Source of the DNA: Sphingomonas sanxanigenens
GTDB taxonomy: Bacteria > Pseudomonadota > Alphaproteobacteria > Sphingomonadales > Sphingomonadaceae
Assembly (NCBI GenBank): GCA_003240855.1
Contig: QFNN01000104.1
Coordinates: 1 to 10,554, forward strand
DNA: 10,554 nucleotides
Reading direction: 5' to 3'
The notes beneath the pieces are model-generated. The model worked only from the letters and a program-made list of their open reading frames with translations, was not told the origin of the DNA and made no database searches. This document shows, in pieces, positions 1 to 7,070 of the stretch (positions are counted from its first letter, which is position 1; the number at the start of each line of letters is the position of its first letter). The translations under genes and the position numbers were made by a program.

Positions 1-168
1 CAGGTTCGGCTTAGACACCCAGTTCCTAATTCAGATCAGAGGCTTATGCCACTCCCGCCAACCCTCTCGGCCCAACGCGGTGAATAAGCCGGGTTAGTGA
101 TGTGAAGCTCGGACATGGCGGGGATTTGGGAAGGGCGCGGGGCCGATCAAGCCTCGCCGCGCAAACCT

Positions 169-1569
169 TCAGCCTCCAAGCCCCCACAATGTCGCGAGGC
201 CGAGGAAGCTGAAGAAGCCCATCACGTCGGTCATCATCGTCACGAACACCGCCGAGGATACGGCCGGGTCCGCGCCGGCCTTTTCAAGCCCGACGGGAAC
301 CATCACGCCGGCAAGCCCCGCGACCAGATTGTTGATGACCATCGCCATCGCGATGACGACGGCAAGGCTGGCATTGGCGAACAGGATGAACGTGCCGCAG
401 CCGATCAGCAGCCCCAGCGCGGCGCCGTTGGCGGCGGCGATCCGCAGCTCGCGCAGGATCATGCGCACCGTGTTGGAACTGGTAAGCTGGTTGGTCGCCA
501 GCGCGCGCACGACCACCGCCAGCGTCTGCGTGCCGGCGTTGCCGCCCATGCCCGATACGATGGGCATCAGCACCGCGAGCAGTGCGAAATGGGCGATCGT
601 CCCCTGGAAGGCGCCGACCACCGACGCCGCGATCATCGCCGTGCCAAGATTGACGACCAGCCAGGTGAGGCGCGTCCTGACCGTCAGGCGAATGGGCTGA
701 TTGATGTCGCCCTCACCCGCACCCGACAGCTTCAGCACGTCCTCGCCGGCTTCTTCCTGGACGATGTGGAGGATGTCGTCGACGGTGATCATCCCGACGA
801 GGCGGCCCGCCTGATCGACGACCGCCGCCGAAATCAGGCCGTATTTCTGGAAGCGTAGCGCGACTTCCTCCTGGTCCATGTCGACCGGGATCAGCGTCTG
901 CTCGCGCTGCATGACGTCGGACAGCTCGATGTTGCGCGGCGTGCGCAGCACCCAGCTCAGCTTCAGCGTGCCGACCGGGCGGTGCGCGGGATCGACGACG
1001 AAAACTTCCCAGAAGTCGGTCGTCAGATCCTCGTTCGAGCGCAGATAGTCGAGCAGGTCGCCCACCGTCATATGCTCGCGCACCGCGATCAGCTCGCGCT
1101 GCATCAGGCGGCCGGCGGATTCCTCGGGGAAGCTCAGCGCCTCCTCGATCGCGGCGCGATCGTCGGGGTCCAGCGCGCGGAGGACGGCGCGCTGCTCGTC
1201 CTCCTCCAGATCGGCGATGATCGCGACCGCGTCGTCGGTGTCGAGCTGCCCCGCAATGTCGGCGACCTGATTGGCGTCGAGATCCTCGATCAGCTCATCG
1301 CGCACCCAGTCGTTCAGCTCGGCGAACACGTCCGCGTCGAGCATTTCGGCGAGCGCCGCAGCCAGCGCCTGGCGTTCTTCGGCCGGAACCAGCTCGAACA
1401 GGTCGGCGATGTCGGCGGGGTGGAGCGGGGCGACGAGGGCGCGGGCGCCTTCCTGATCGCCCGCCTCGACGCAATCGAGAACGGCGCGGACGAACTCGGG
1501 CTTCAGCCGGTCCTCGTCATCATGGCTGTCCTCGGCGGATTCGACGGCGGCAATTTCGCTTTCGCTCAT
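169..1569 (-). CDS. mgtE: MgtE-type magnesium channel/transporter
   Basis: Inner-membrane Mg2+ channel of 466 residues, the usual size for the family. In order: an acidic helical N domain (about residues 24-155, with many Asp/Glu that act as Mg2+ sensors in the family), two CBS domains (about 158-215 and 219-275, the second containing GRLVGMITVDDIL), a plug-helix region (about 276-296) and a membrane domain with about five helices (303-465). The family signature PIVSGMGGNAGTQ is at 336-348. Asp448, in MTDVMGFF 18 residues from the C-terminus, fits the pore Asp432 of the Thermus thermophilus protein. The ATG start follows AAGGGAG at normal spacing. The gene diverges from the cyclophilin gene. 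I did not recognise an M-box/ykoK-type Mg2+ riboswitch in the roughly 170-bp leader, so control by Mg2+ is probably at protein level through the N and CBS domains. Nothing appears broken. Confidence 0.95.
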   Translation of the reverse strand: MSESEIAAVESAEDSHDDEDRLKPEFVRAVLDCVEAGDQEGARALVAPLHPADIADLFELVPAEERQALAAALAEMLDADVFAELNDWVRDELIEDLDANQVADIAGQLDTDDAVAIIADLEEDEQRAVLRALDPDDRAAIEEALSFPEESAGRLMQRELIAVREHMTVGDLLDYLRSNEDLTTDFWEVFVVDPAHRPVGTLKLSWVLRTPRNIELSDVMQREQTLIPVDMDQEEVALRFQKYGLISAAVVDQAGRLVGMITVDDILHIVQEEAGEDVLKLSGAGEGDINQPIRLTVRTRLTWLVVNLGTAMIAASVVGAFQGTIAHFALLAVLMPIVSGMGGNAGTQTLAVVVRALATNQLTSSNTVRMILRELRIAAANGAALGLLIGCGTFILFANASLAVVIAMAMVINNLVAGLAGVMVPVGLEKAGADPAVSSAVFVTMMTDVMGFFSFLGLATLWGLGG

Positions 1570-1629
1570 TGCGGCGCTCCCTTCCCGAATCCCGCGACGT
1601 TGATGAACGCGCGCCGGGGCGCTCGGTCG

Positions 1630-1653
1630 AACTCTTGGGCCAAACTCTTAGGC
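1630..1653. repeat. Two near-identical 11-bp direct repeats, 13-bp period
   Basis: AACTCTTGGGC (1630-1640) and AACTCTTAGGC (1643-1653) differ at one base and start 13 bp apart. They sit midway between the divergent mgtE and cyclophilin genes. They could be paired half-sites for a regulator or chance; I recognise no known operator. Confidence 0.4.
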
Positions 1654-1700
1654 AAGCGCCCTGCCGGAGGCAATCGCCTTCCATCGCGCGCATCCGGGCC

Positions 1701-1706
1701 TATATG
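1701..1706 (+). promoter_or_regulatory. Candidate -10 element for the cyclophilin gene
   Basis: TATATG matches four of six positions of the sigma70 -10 consensus and lies 35 bp before the ATG. The hexamer 17 bp upstream, CTTCCA at 1678-1683, is a poor -35. The call rests on position and this one hexamer, so it is tentative. Confidence 0.25.
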
Positions 1707-1741
1707 GGGCCGGATTCATCCCGCATCCCCAGGAGACTGAA

Positions 1742-2194
1742 ATGGCCGACGCCGAAACCCTCACCTTCTCGCTCGACACGGGCGACGTCGTAATCAAGCT
1801 GCGCCCCGATCTTGCGCCCAACCATGTCGCACGCATCACCGAGCTGGCGCGCGAAGGCTTTTACGATGGCGTGGTGTTTCACCGCGTGATCGACGGTTTC
1901 ATGGCGCAGGGCGGCGATCCTACCGGCACCGGCACCAGCGGTTCCAACAAGCCCAATCTGAAGCAGGAGTTCAGCGACGAACCGCATGTGCGCGGCGTCT
2001 GCTCGATGGCGCGCACGATGGACCCGAACAGCGCGAACAGCCAGTTTTTCATCTGCTTCGATGACGCGCGCTTCCTCGATCGCCAATATACCGTCTGGGG
2101 CGAAGTGATCGAAGGCATGGAGCATGTCGACGCGCTCCCGAAGGGCGAGCCGCCGCGCACGCCGGGCAAGATCGTCAAGGCGACGGTCGCCTGA
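1742..2194 (+). CDS. Cytosolic peptidyl-prolyl cis-trans isomerase, cyclophilin type
   Basis: Folding enzyme that interconverts cis and trans X-Pro peptide bonds. It is 150 residues long, a single cyclophilin domain. The core motif FHRVIDGFMAQGGD spans 46-59 and contains the catalytic Arg48, with Phe53 and Gln56. The second active-site segment is ANSQFFICF (98-106), and YTVWGEV (116-122) carries Trp119, matching the cyclosporin-binding Trp of human CypA. There is no signal peptide, so the protein is a PpiB-like cytoplasmic form rather than a periplasmic PpiA-like one. AGGAG at 1731-1735 lies 6 bp before the ATG. The gene is transcribed alone, diverging from mgtE and converging on the LysR gene. 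A perfect palindrome starts 11 bp after its stop. Confidence 0.95.
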   Translation: MADAETLTFSLDTGDVVIKLRPDLAPNHVARITELAREGFYDGVVFHRVIDGFMAQGGDPTGTGTSGSNKPNLKQEFSDEPHVRGVCSMARTMDPNSANSQFFICFDDARFLDRQYTVWGEVIEGMEHVDALPKGEPPRTPGKIVKATVA

Positions 2195-2204
2195 TAGCTG
2201 TTGA

Positions 2205-2235
2205 TCGGTTGATTCAGCCCGGCTGAATCAACCGA
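2205..2235. terminator. Perfect 31-bp palindrome between convergent genes, probable T-less terminator
   Basis: TCGGTTGATTCAGCC (2205-2219) and GGCTGAATCAACCGA (2221-2235) are exact reverse complements around a single C at 2220. The RNA would form a long stable hairpin from either strand. The cyclophilin stop is at 2194 and the LysR stop at 2334-2336, so a bidirectional transcript end is the natural reading. No T-run follows on either strand, so it is not a classical intrinsic terminator. It could instead block 3' exonucleases or be a protein-binding dyad. Confidence 0.55.
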
Positions 2236-2333
2236 CGGCGGCGGCCCGCTTTCCCATCCGACCTCCCATACAGCGCACACCGAGTGGGGGGCGTCAGGCG
2301 GGGGAGCTGGCCGGGGCCGTATCTGCCCAGGAA

Positions 2334-3212
2334 TCAGCGAAACGCGCTGACCAGCCAATCGTGGAACAGTCGCACCGGCCGCGTCTCGAGCGCGCGGGGG
2401 CGGCAGACGAACCAGTAGCTGTACGGGCTCTCGACTTCGCTTTCAAAGAGCCGGACGAGCCGGTCGTCGCGCGAATCCTGCAAATGGCTTTCGAGCATGA
2501 AGGCCACGCCGAGCCCCGCCGCCGCTGCATCGAGCATCAATTGCCCCGAATCGAAATGGTCGGTCGCCAGCGGTTCCAGATTGGGCAGACCCACGGCCTC
2601 GCGGAAGGCGCTGAAATTATCCGGCATATCGCGGTGCAGAAACACGGTGACGCGCGCCAGATCGGCGGGCGTCCGGATCGCGTTCGGCCCTTCGGTCAGC
2701 GCGCGCGCCGCGATCGGAAAGACGCGATTGCGATCAAGCCGGTGCGCATAGAGCATCGGATCAATTTCGCGCGCCAGCGGGATCGCCACGTCGAGTCCGT
2801 CGCCCAGGCGGCTCACCGCATGCGCGCCCGTGTCGATATCGATATGCAGTTCGGGGTGCCGCGTGCGCAGGTCGCCGAGACGCGGGAACAGGCGCTGCGA
2901 GGCGAAGAGCGGCAGGATGCCCAGGCGCAGGCGGAGCAGTTCTGTCTGGCTGGTCAGCGCCTCGATCGCATCGCTCAGCGCATCGATCGGCGGCGCGATC
3001 GCGTCAAGGAAGCGCTCACCGTCCGCATTCAGCCGGATCGACTGATGGCCCCGATCGAACAGGGGGCGGCCGACAAATCGCTCAAGCGCCTGAACGCGCC
3101 TGCTGAGCGCTGGCGAGGACAGGGCAAGCTCCTCCGCGGCCGCCTTGACCGAACCCAGCCGCGCGACCTGAACAAACGCTTCGATCGCTGTAAGCGGTGG
3201 CAATCGCCGCAT
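2334..3212 (-). CDS. LysR-family transcriptional regulator (GcvA-like)
   Basis: DNA-binding regulator of 292 residues, typical for the family. The N-terminal winged helix-turn-helix (about 5-63) reads as LysR with GcvA-like wording: LPPLTAIEAFVQVARLGSVK, then ALSSPALSRRVQALE, then GRPLFDR. A linker helix and a periplasmic-binding-protein-like effector domain (about 90-290) follow. The effector and targets cannot be told from the sequence. The start is placed at the ATG at 3212, which begins MRRLPPL and has a GGGGGA purine run just upstream. A longer reading to 3278 adds 22 residues that do not resemble the family. LysR regulators usually control a divergent neighbour; here that is the putative sRNA and then the CDC48 ATPase. 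The opposite neighbour, the cyclophilin gene, is convergent. Confidence 0.92.
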   Translation of the reverse strand: MRRLPPLTAIEAFVQVARLGSVKAAAEELALSSPALSRRVQALERFVGRPLFDRGHQSIRLNADGERFLDAIAPPIDALSDAIEALTSQTELLRLRLGILPLFASQRLFPRLGDLRTRHPELHIDIDTGAHAVSRLGDGLDVAIPLAREIDPMLYAHRLDRNRVFPIAARALTEGPNAIRTPADLARVTVFLHRDMPDNFSAFREAVGLPNLEPLATDHFDSGQLMLDAAAAGLGVAFMLESHLQDSRDDRLVRLFESEVESPYSYWFVCRPRALETRPVRLFHDWLVSAFR

Positions 3213-3228
3213 CGTCCCCCCGTCCCTT

Positions 3229-3239
3229 GTGCAATGCAC
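3229..3239. promoter_or_regulatory. Dyad GTGCA-A-TGCAC in the leader of the LysR gene
   Basis: Perfect 5-bp arms around one A, lying 17-27 bp before the LysR start codon. The half-site TGCA(A/C) recurs in the dyad at 3308-3322, which makes an autoregulatory operator conceivable. Its regulator is not identified. Confidence 0.3.
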
Positions 3240-3307
3240 GGCAAAGTCTAGCCGGATGATGGAAATGCAGAAGCCCATATTTCCGTCAAGGCCAGTGTCT
3301 GCGCTGG

Positions 3308-3322
3308 TTGCAGTTTTTGCAA
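3308..3322. promoter_or_regulatory. Candidate LysR-type box TTGCA-N5-TGCAA
   Basis: A perfect dyad, TTGCA (3308-3312) and TGCAA (3318-3322), which contains the T-N11-A pattern usual for LysR regulator sites (T3309, A3321). It lies about 100 bp upstream of the LysR start and overlaps a possible -35 of the sRNA promoter. Binding by the neighbouring LysR protein is an inference from position. Confidence 0.4.
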
Positions 3323-3336
3323 GAGTGAATTGTTAT
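3308..3336 (+). promoter_or_regulatory. Candidate promoter for the sRNA
   Basis: TTGCAG (3308-3313), a 17-bp spacer and TGTTAT (3331-3336) give a fair sigma70-like pair. They predict a start near 3343 and an RNA of about 98 nt. A second pair, TTGCAC (3344-3349) with CACAAA (3367-3372), would instead give a start near 3378. Neither is strong. Confidence 0.35.
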
Positions 3337-3359
3337 TTCGCACTTGCACAAACATCCGC

Positions 3360-3440
3360 CGCAGCGCACAAAGATCGGGCCTTTCAGGCATCCTCTCCTA
3401 AAACTTTCCAGGCCGGTCCTTCGGGATCGGCCCTTTTTTT
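3360..3440 (+). ncRNA. Small trans-acting RNA, SuhB/MmgR (alpha-r8)-like
   Basis: A plus-strand intrinsic terminator stands here with no plus-strand protein gene before it, so a short independent transcript is the simplest explanation. Reading 5' to 3' there is a small hairpin (GCCT-TTC-AGGC, 3379-3389), then an unpaired C/U-rich stretch ATCCTCTCCTAAAACTTTCC (3390-3409) that could pair with Shine-Dalgarno sequences, then the terminator hairpin and U-run. This layout, and the wording of the unpaired stretch, resemble the alphaproteobacterial SuhB/MmgR sRNA family as I remember it; I could not run the covariance model. The 3' end is firm. The 5' end is uncertain (about 3343-3378). It ends about 90 bp before the CDC48 start codon, so the main alternative is an attenuated leader of that gene, but no short leader ORF or antiterminator structure is evident. 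Confidence 0.62.
3411..3440 (+). terminator. Strong intrinsic terminator with UUCG tetraloop
   Basis: GGCCGGTCC (3411-3419), loop TTCG (3420-3423) and GGATCGGCC (3424-3432) form a 9-bp stem with one G-U pair, closed by C-G around the very stable UUCG loop. One C and seven T (3434-3440) follow. It works in the plus direction only and ends the putative sRNA, insulating it from the CDC48 gene. Confidence 0.92.
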
Positions 3441-3492
3441 GACCTCCGTTGGTTTGTGGCCAGTGGGGGTCGCAACCACGTTCGCGCTTTCC

Positions 3493-3498
3493 TATGTT
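3493..3498 (+). promoter_or_regulatory. Candidate -10 element of the CDC48 ATPase gene
   Basis: TATGTT lies 31 bp before the ATG at 3530 and downstream of the terminator. It is the best -10-like hexamer in that 89-bp gap. Its -35 partner (TCGCAA, 3470-3475, 17-bp spacer) is weak. The strong terminator upstream means the gene should need a promoter in this gap. Confidence 0.3.
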
Positions 3499-3529
3499 CC
3501 CGCTTCAACGGTTGGGAGACGGAAAGCGG

Positions 3530-5818
3530 ATGGCTGACAGCGACGAAGGCAGGAAGCTTCAGGTCGCGAATGCGCGGCCCGAAGACAGCGGTCGCGGGCT
3601 GGCGCGCGTGCCGCGCGCGGTGATGGCCGAACTGGGCCTTCAGGAAGGCGATGTCGTCGAGATCGTCGGCAAGCGATCGACAGCGGCGCGCGCCGTGCTC
3701 CCTTATGGCGAGGACGAAGGGCTGGAGATTCTCCGCCTCGATGGCCTTCAGCGCGCCAATGCCGGCGTCGGATCGGGCGACTTCGTATCGCTGCGCAAGG
3801 TCGAGTCGAAGGCGGCGCAGCGCGTGGTTTTTGCGCCTGCGCAGCAGAATCTGCGGCTTCAAGGGCCGTCGGAAGCGCTCAAGCGCACATTTTTCGGCCG
3901 TCCGCTGAGCGCAGGCGATGTCGTCGCCACTGCGGGGCATCAGCAGCAGAATGTGCCGCCGCAGATCCGACAGATGCTTGCCGCGCCGGCCTATGCCTTG
4001 CAGGAAGTCAGGCTGGTCGTGGTCGCGACGGCGCCGAAAGGCATCGTCCATATCGACGAGCATACCGAGGTCGAGCTTCGCCCCGAATATCAGGAGCCGA
4101 AGGAAGCGCGTCGCGCCGACGTGACTTATGACGATATTGGCGGGCTGGGCGCCACGATCGATCAGTTGCGCGAGATGGTCGAACTGCCGCTGCGCTATCC
4201 CGAGCTTTTTCAGCGTCTTGGCGTCGATCCGCCCAAGGGCGTGTTGCTTCATGGCCCGCCCGGAACCGGCAAGACCCGGCTTGCGCGCGCAGTCGCCAAC
4301 GAAAGCGACGCCGAGTTCTTCCTCATCAACGGGCCTGAGATCATGGGATCGGCCTATGGCGAGAGCGAGAAGGCGTTGCGCGACGTGTTCGAGCAGGCGA
4401 CGCAGAACGCGCCTTCGATCATATTTATCGACGAGATCGATTCGATCGCGCCCAAGCGCGGGCAGGTGACGGGTGAGGCCGAGAAGCGCCTCGTCGCTCA
4501 ACTGCTGACGCTGATGGACGGGCTGGAGGCGCGGGCCAATCTGGTCGTGATCGCCGCGACCAATCGCCCCGAGGCCGTCGACGAGGCGCTGCGCCGCCCC
4601 GGCCGCTTCGATCGCGAGATCATCGTCGGCGTTCCCGATGAGCGTGGCCGCCGCGAGATTCTCGCCATCCATACCCGCGGCATGCCGCTGGGCGACAGGG
4701 TGGATCTGGACGAGCTGGCGCGGACGACGTTCGGCTTCGTCGGCGCCGATCTTGCGGCGCTGGCGCGCGAAGCCGCGATCGAGGCGGTCCGGCGAATCAT
4801 GCCGCGGCTCAACCTTGAGGAGCGGGTCATTCCGCCCGACGTGCTCGATTCGCTGTCGGTGACGCGCGAGGACTTCGTCGAGGCGCTCAAGCGCGTCCAG
4901 CCTTCGGCGATGCGCGAAGTGATGGTCCAGAAGCCGACGGTCCGCTGGGACGATGTCGGCGGCGTCGATGACGCGCGCGAAAGGCTACGCGAAGGCGTCG
5001 AACTGCCGCTGAGGAACCCCGACGCTTTCCTGCGACTGGGCATCCGGCCTGCCAAGGGCTTCCTGCTCTATGGACCGCCGGGCACGGGCAAGACGCTGCT
5101 CGCCAAGGCTGTGGCGCGCGAGGCGGAGGCGAACTTCATCGCCACCAAATCAAGCGACCTCCTGTCCAAATGGTATGGCGAAAGCGAGCAGCAGATCGCC
5201 CGGCTGTTTGCGCGCGCGCGGCAGGTGGCGCCGACCGTCATTTTCATCGACGAGATGGATTCGCTCGTTCCGGCGCGCGGCAGCGGCTTCGGCGAGCCGC
5301 AGGCGACCGAGCGGGTGGTGAATACGATTCTCGCCGAGATGGACGGGCTTGAGGAATTGCAGTCGGTGGTCGTCATCGGCGCGACCAACCGGCCCAACCT
5401 GATCGATCCGGCGCTGTTGCGGCCGGGGCGGCTCGATGAGCTCATCTATGTCGGCGTCCCCGACGAAGGCGGGCGGCGGCGCATTCTGGGCATTCATACC
5501 CAGCGGATGCCGCTGGCCCCCGATGTTGATCTCGACGCGATGGCGGCGAAAACGTCTCGCTTCACCGGCGCGGACCTTGAGGATCTGGTGCGTCGCGCGG
5601 GCCTTAACGCTCTGCGCAGTTCACTCGATGTGGCGCAGGTGAGGATGGCCGATTTCGAGGATGCGTTGCAGGATACACGTGCTTCGGTGACGCCCGAGCT
5701 GGAGCGCGAATATGCGCAGATCGCGGCGAAGCTGAAGCAGGAAGCGCGCGGGATCGAGACGATCGGCTTCATTTCGCCGGGGATGCTCAGCCCGCGCGGG
5801 CCGAAGGGCGCAGACTGA
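3530..5818 (+). CDS. CDC48/VAT-type double AAA+ ATPase
   Basis: Protein unfoldase of 762 residues, the usual length of CDC48/p97/VAT proteins, expected to form cytosolic hexamers that thread substrates through a central pore. The N-terminal region (about 1-185) has the double-psi barrel and four-stranded barrel arrangement that binds substrates or adaptors. D1 has Walker A GPPGTGKT (242-249), Walker B IIFIDEID (297-304) and an RRPGRFD segment (355-361) with candidate arginine fingers. D2 has Walker A GPPGTGKT (515-522), Walker B VIFIDEMD (570-577) and the pore-loop sequence KWYGESE. Both rings keep their catalytic residues, so both should hydrolyse ATP. The C-terminus (GPKGAD) lacks a hydrophobic-Tyr-X proteasome-docking tail. 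The ATG at 3530, behind GGGAG and GGAAAG, is preferred over a TTG at 3449, which would add 27 unlike residues and lies just after the terminator. No adaptor gene is adjacent. Confidence 0.93.
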   Translation: MADSDEGRKLQVANARPEDSGRGLARVPRAVMAELGLQEGDVVEIVGKRSTAARAVLPYGEDEGLEILRLDGLQRANAGVGSGDFVSLRKVESKAAQRVVFAPAQQNLRLQGPSEALKRTFFGRPLSAGDVVATAGHQQQNVPPQIRQMLAAPAYALQEVRLVVVATAPKGIVHIDEHTEVELRPEYQEPKEARRADVTYDDIGGLGATIDQLREMVELPLRYPELFQRLGVDPPKGVLLHGPPGTGKTRLARAVANESDAEFFLINGPEIMGSAYGESEKALRDVFEQATQNAPSIIFIDEIDSIAPKRGQVTGEAEKRLVAQLLTLMDGLEARANLVVIAATNRPEAVDEALRRPGRFDREIIVGVPDERGRREILAIHTRGMPLGDRVDLDELARTTFGFVGADLAALAREAAIEAVRRIMPRLNLEERVIPPDVLDSLSVTREDFVEALKRVQPSAMREVMVQKPTVRWDDVGGVDDARERLREGVELPLRNPDAFLRLGIRPAKGFLLYGPPGTGKTLLAKAVAREAEANFIATKSSDLLSKWYGESEQQIARLFARARQVAPTVIFIDEMDSLVPARGSGFGEPQATERVVNTILAEMDGLEELQSVVVIGATNRPNLIDPALLRPGRLDELIYVGVPDEGGRRRILGIHTQRMPLAPDVDLDAMAAKTSRFTGADLEDLVRRAGLNALRSSLDVAQVRMADFEDALQDTRASVTPELEREYAQIAAKLKQEARGIETIGFISPGMLSPRGPKGAD

Positions 5819-7070
5819 TCGTGGCGTAAAGCGTCAGGCAGAGCAGTGCGGCGGCCGCGACCAGATAGGGAAGCGGCCCCCACGCTTCATATAGCCCGAC
5901 CCCGATCGACGGCCCGAGCACGAAGGCCGCGCCGTTGACCGATGTCGTGCGCCCGGCGACTGCGGCTTGATCGTCCGCGCCGACGGCAAGCGAGGCGCCT
6001 GCGGTAAAGGCCGGGCGCAAAAAGCCGAAGCCGATCGATGCGATCCCCATCGCAACCGATATCGCATAGAGCGAGGTCGACAGCCCGATCATCACGCAGC
6101 CGATCGCCGCCGCCGCGCCGCCCCAGAAAACGAGGCTGCGCGGGCTGAGGTCGAGGATCGGAATGATCCCCCATTGGGCAAGCAGGGTCGCGCCCGCGCC
6201 AGTCATCAGCACGATCCCGATCGCTTCCTGCGCCGCGACGGGGGGCAGGCCGAGCCGGTCGATGACGAGAAAGCCGATCGCCTGCCCGGTCATCGCCTGT
6301 GCGTGGCCCGAGACGAGGCCCACGATCATCCACGGCCAGATGCGCGGATCGGTCAGCGCGATCGATCCGCGCTGACCTTCGGCAGTGGCGGCGACGACGC
6401 TGGCGCCGGTCCCTTCGCCGCCGATCGAGGGATAGCTGGTCGCCGCGCCATGGCTGTGGCCGTCGGGTGGATCGTCGGACAGGAAGCGCATGACAAGGAT
6501 CAGCACCAGCCCGCCGAATGCTGCGAAAATCAGCGCGGGGCCGGCAAGGCCCACGACGGGCAGCACGAAGAATGGCGCGAAGGCAGGGCCGAGAATCGTG
6601 CCCAGACCGAACGCGGAGGCAAGCAGGGTCAGCGCCTTGGTGCGTTCCTCGCGGCTGGTGTGCGACACGACGATTGCTTGCGCGGCCGGAGGGGCGGCGG
6701 CGCCAAAGCCGCCATAAATCATGCGTGCGCAGATGAAGGCGGCGAGCGTCGCAGTCCCGCCGATCCAGCCGAGCACGCCGGCGGCGAGGAAGAGCCCGCA
6801 AAGCGTCACCGATATGGTGAAGCCGGCGATGCCCAGCGCGACCATGCGCTTGCGTCCGCGAAACTCCGATCGCCGCGCCCACACCGGCGCCGCCAATACC
6901 CAGACCAGCGCCGACACCGAGAAGGCGAGCGCAACGGCGCTGTCGGGAACGTGCAGCGATCGGCCGAGCGCGGGAAGAACGGACTGCAATGCGGTGTTGC
7001 CCGCCGCGATCGTCAGCATCACGACGAACAGCAGGCTGAAATCGCGATCGATCCTGCGCGCCACCTTCAT
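5787..7070 (-). CDS. Major facilitator superfamily transporter (DHA1-like)
   Basis: Inner-membrane secondary transporter of 427 residues with about 12 hydrophobic helices in two halves, joined by a longer polar loop (about 198-240). The loop between helices 2 and 3 carries a degenerate motif A, WARRSEFRGRKR (64-75). Helix 5 holds GLGTILGPAFAP (155-166), close to motif C of drug/proton antiporters, so efflux is more likely than uptake. The substrate is unknown. The start is fixed by the ATGA overlap (7067-7070) with the upstream monooxygenase-fold gene; a longer reading to 7121 would run into that gene. The 3' end overlaps the opposing CDC48 gene by 32 bp, with no room for a terminator between them. 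Confidence 0.9.
   Translation of the reverse strand: MKVARRIDRDFSLLFVVMLTIAAGNTALQSVLPALGRSLHVPDSAVALAFSVSALVWVLAAPVWARRSEFRGRKRMVALGIAGFTISVTLCGLFLAAGVLGWIGGTATLAAFICARMIYGGFGAAAPPAAQAIVVSHTSREERTKALTLLASAFGLGTILGPAFAPFFVLPVVGLAGPALIFAAFGGLVLILVMRFLSDDPPDGHSHGAATSYPSIGGEGTGASVVAATAEGQRGSIALTDPRIWPWMIVGLVSGHAQAMTGQAIGFLVIDRLGLPPVAAQEAIGIVLMTGAGATLLAQWGIIPILDLSPRSLVFWGGAAAAIGCVMIGLSTSLYAISVAMGIASIGFGFLRPAFTAGASLAVGADDQAAVAGRTTSVNGAAFVLGPSIGVGLYEAWGPLPYLVAAAALLCLTLYATISLRPSARAG

Noticed and set aside
40..117. A 26-codon minus-strand frame starting near 117, and a 7-bp inverted repeat (GGCTTAT 41-47, ATAAGCC 84-90)
   Set aside because: The small frame has no ribosome site or known relatives. 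The repeat spans only 50 nt, too short for a tRNA, and no T-run follows. I see nothing firm in 1-168.
1570..1741. A Mg2+-sensing riboswitch in the mgtE leader
   Set aside because: I looked for an M-box-like set of long paired stems and a terminator before the mgtE start and could not find one.
2361..3251. A 296-codon plus-strand frame opposite the LysR gene
   Set aside because: It is an antisense shadow of a clear LysR protein, with no recognisable domain.
3449..3529. An upstream TTG start for the CDC48 ATPase adding 27 residues
   Set aside because: The added residues do not match the family, the start lies only 8 bp after the terminator T-run, and the ATG at 3530 has a ribosome site.
3398..4672. 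A 424-codon minus-strand frame opposite the sRNA terminator and CDC48 gene
   Set aside because: Its translation has no family resemblance, it runs through the strong terminator, and it mirrors the codon pattern of the CDC48 gene.
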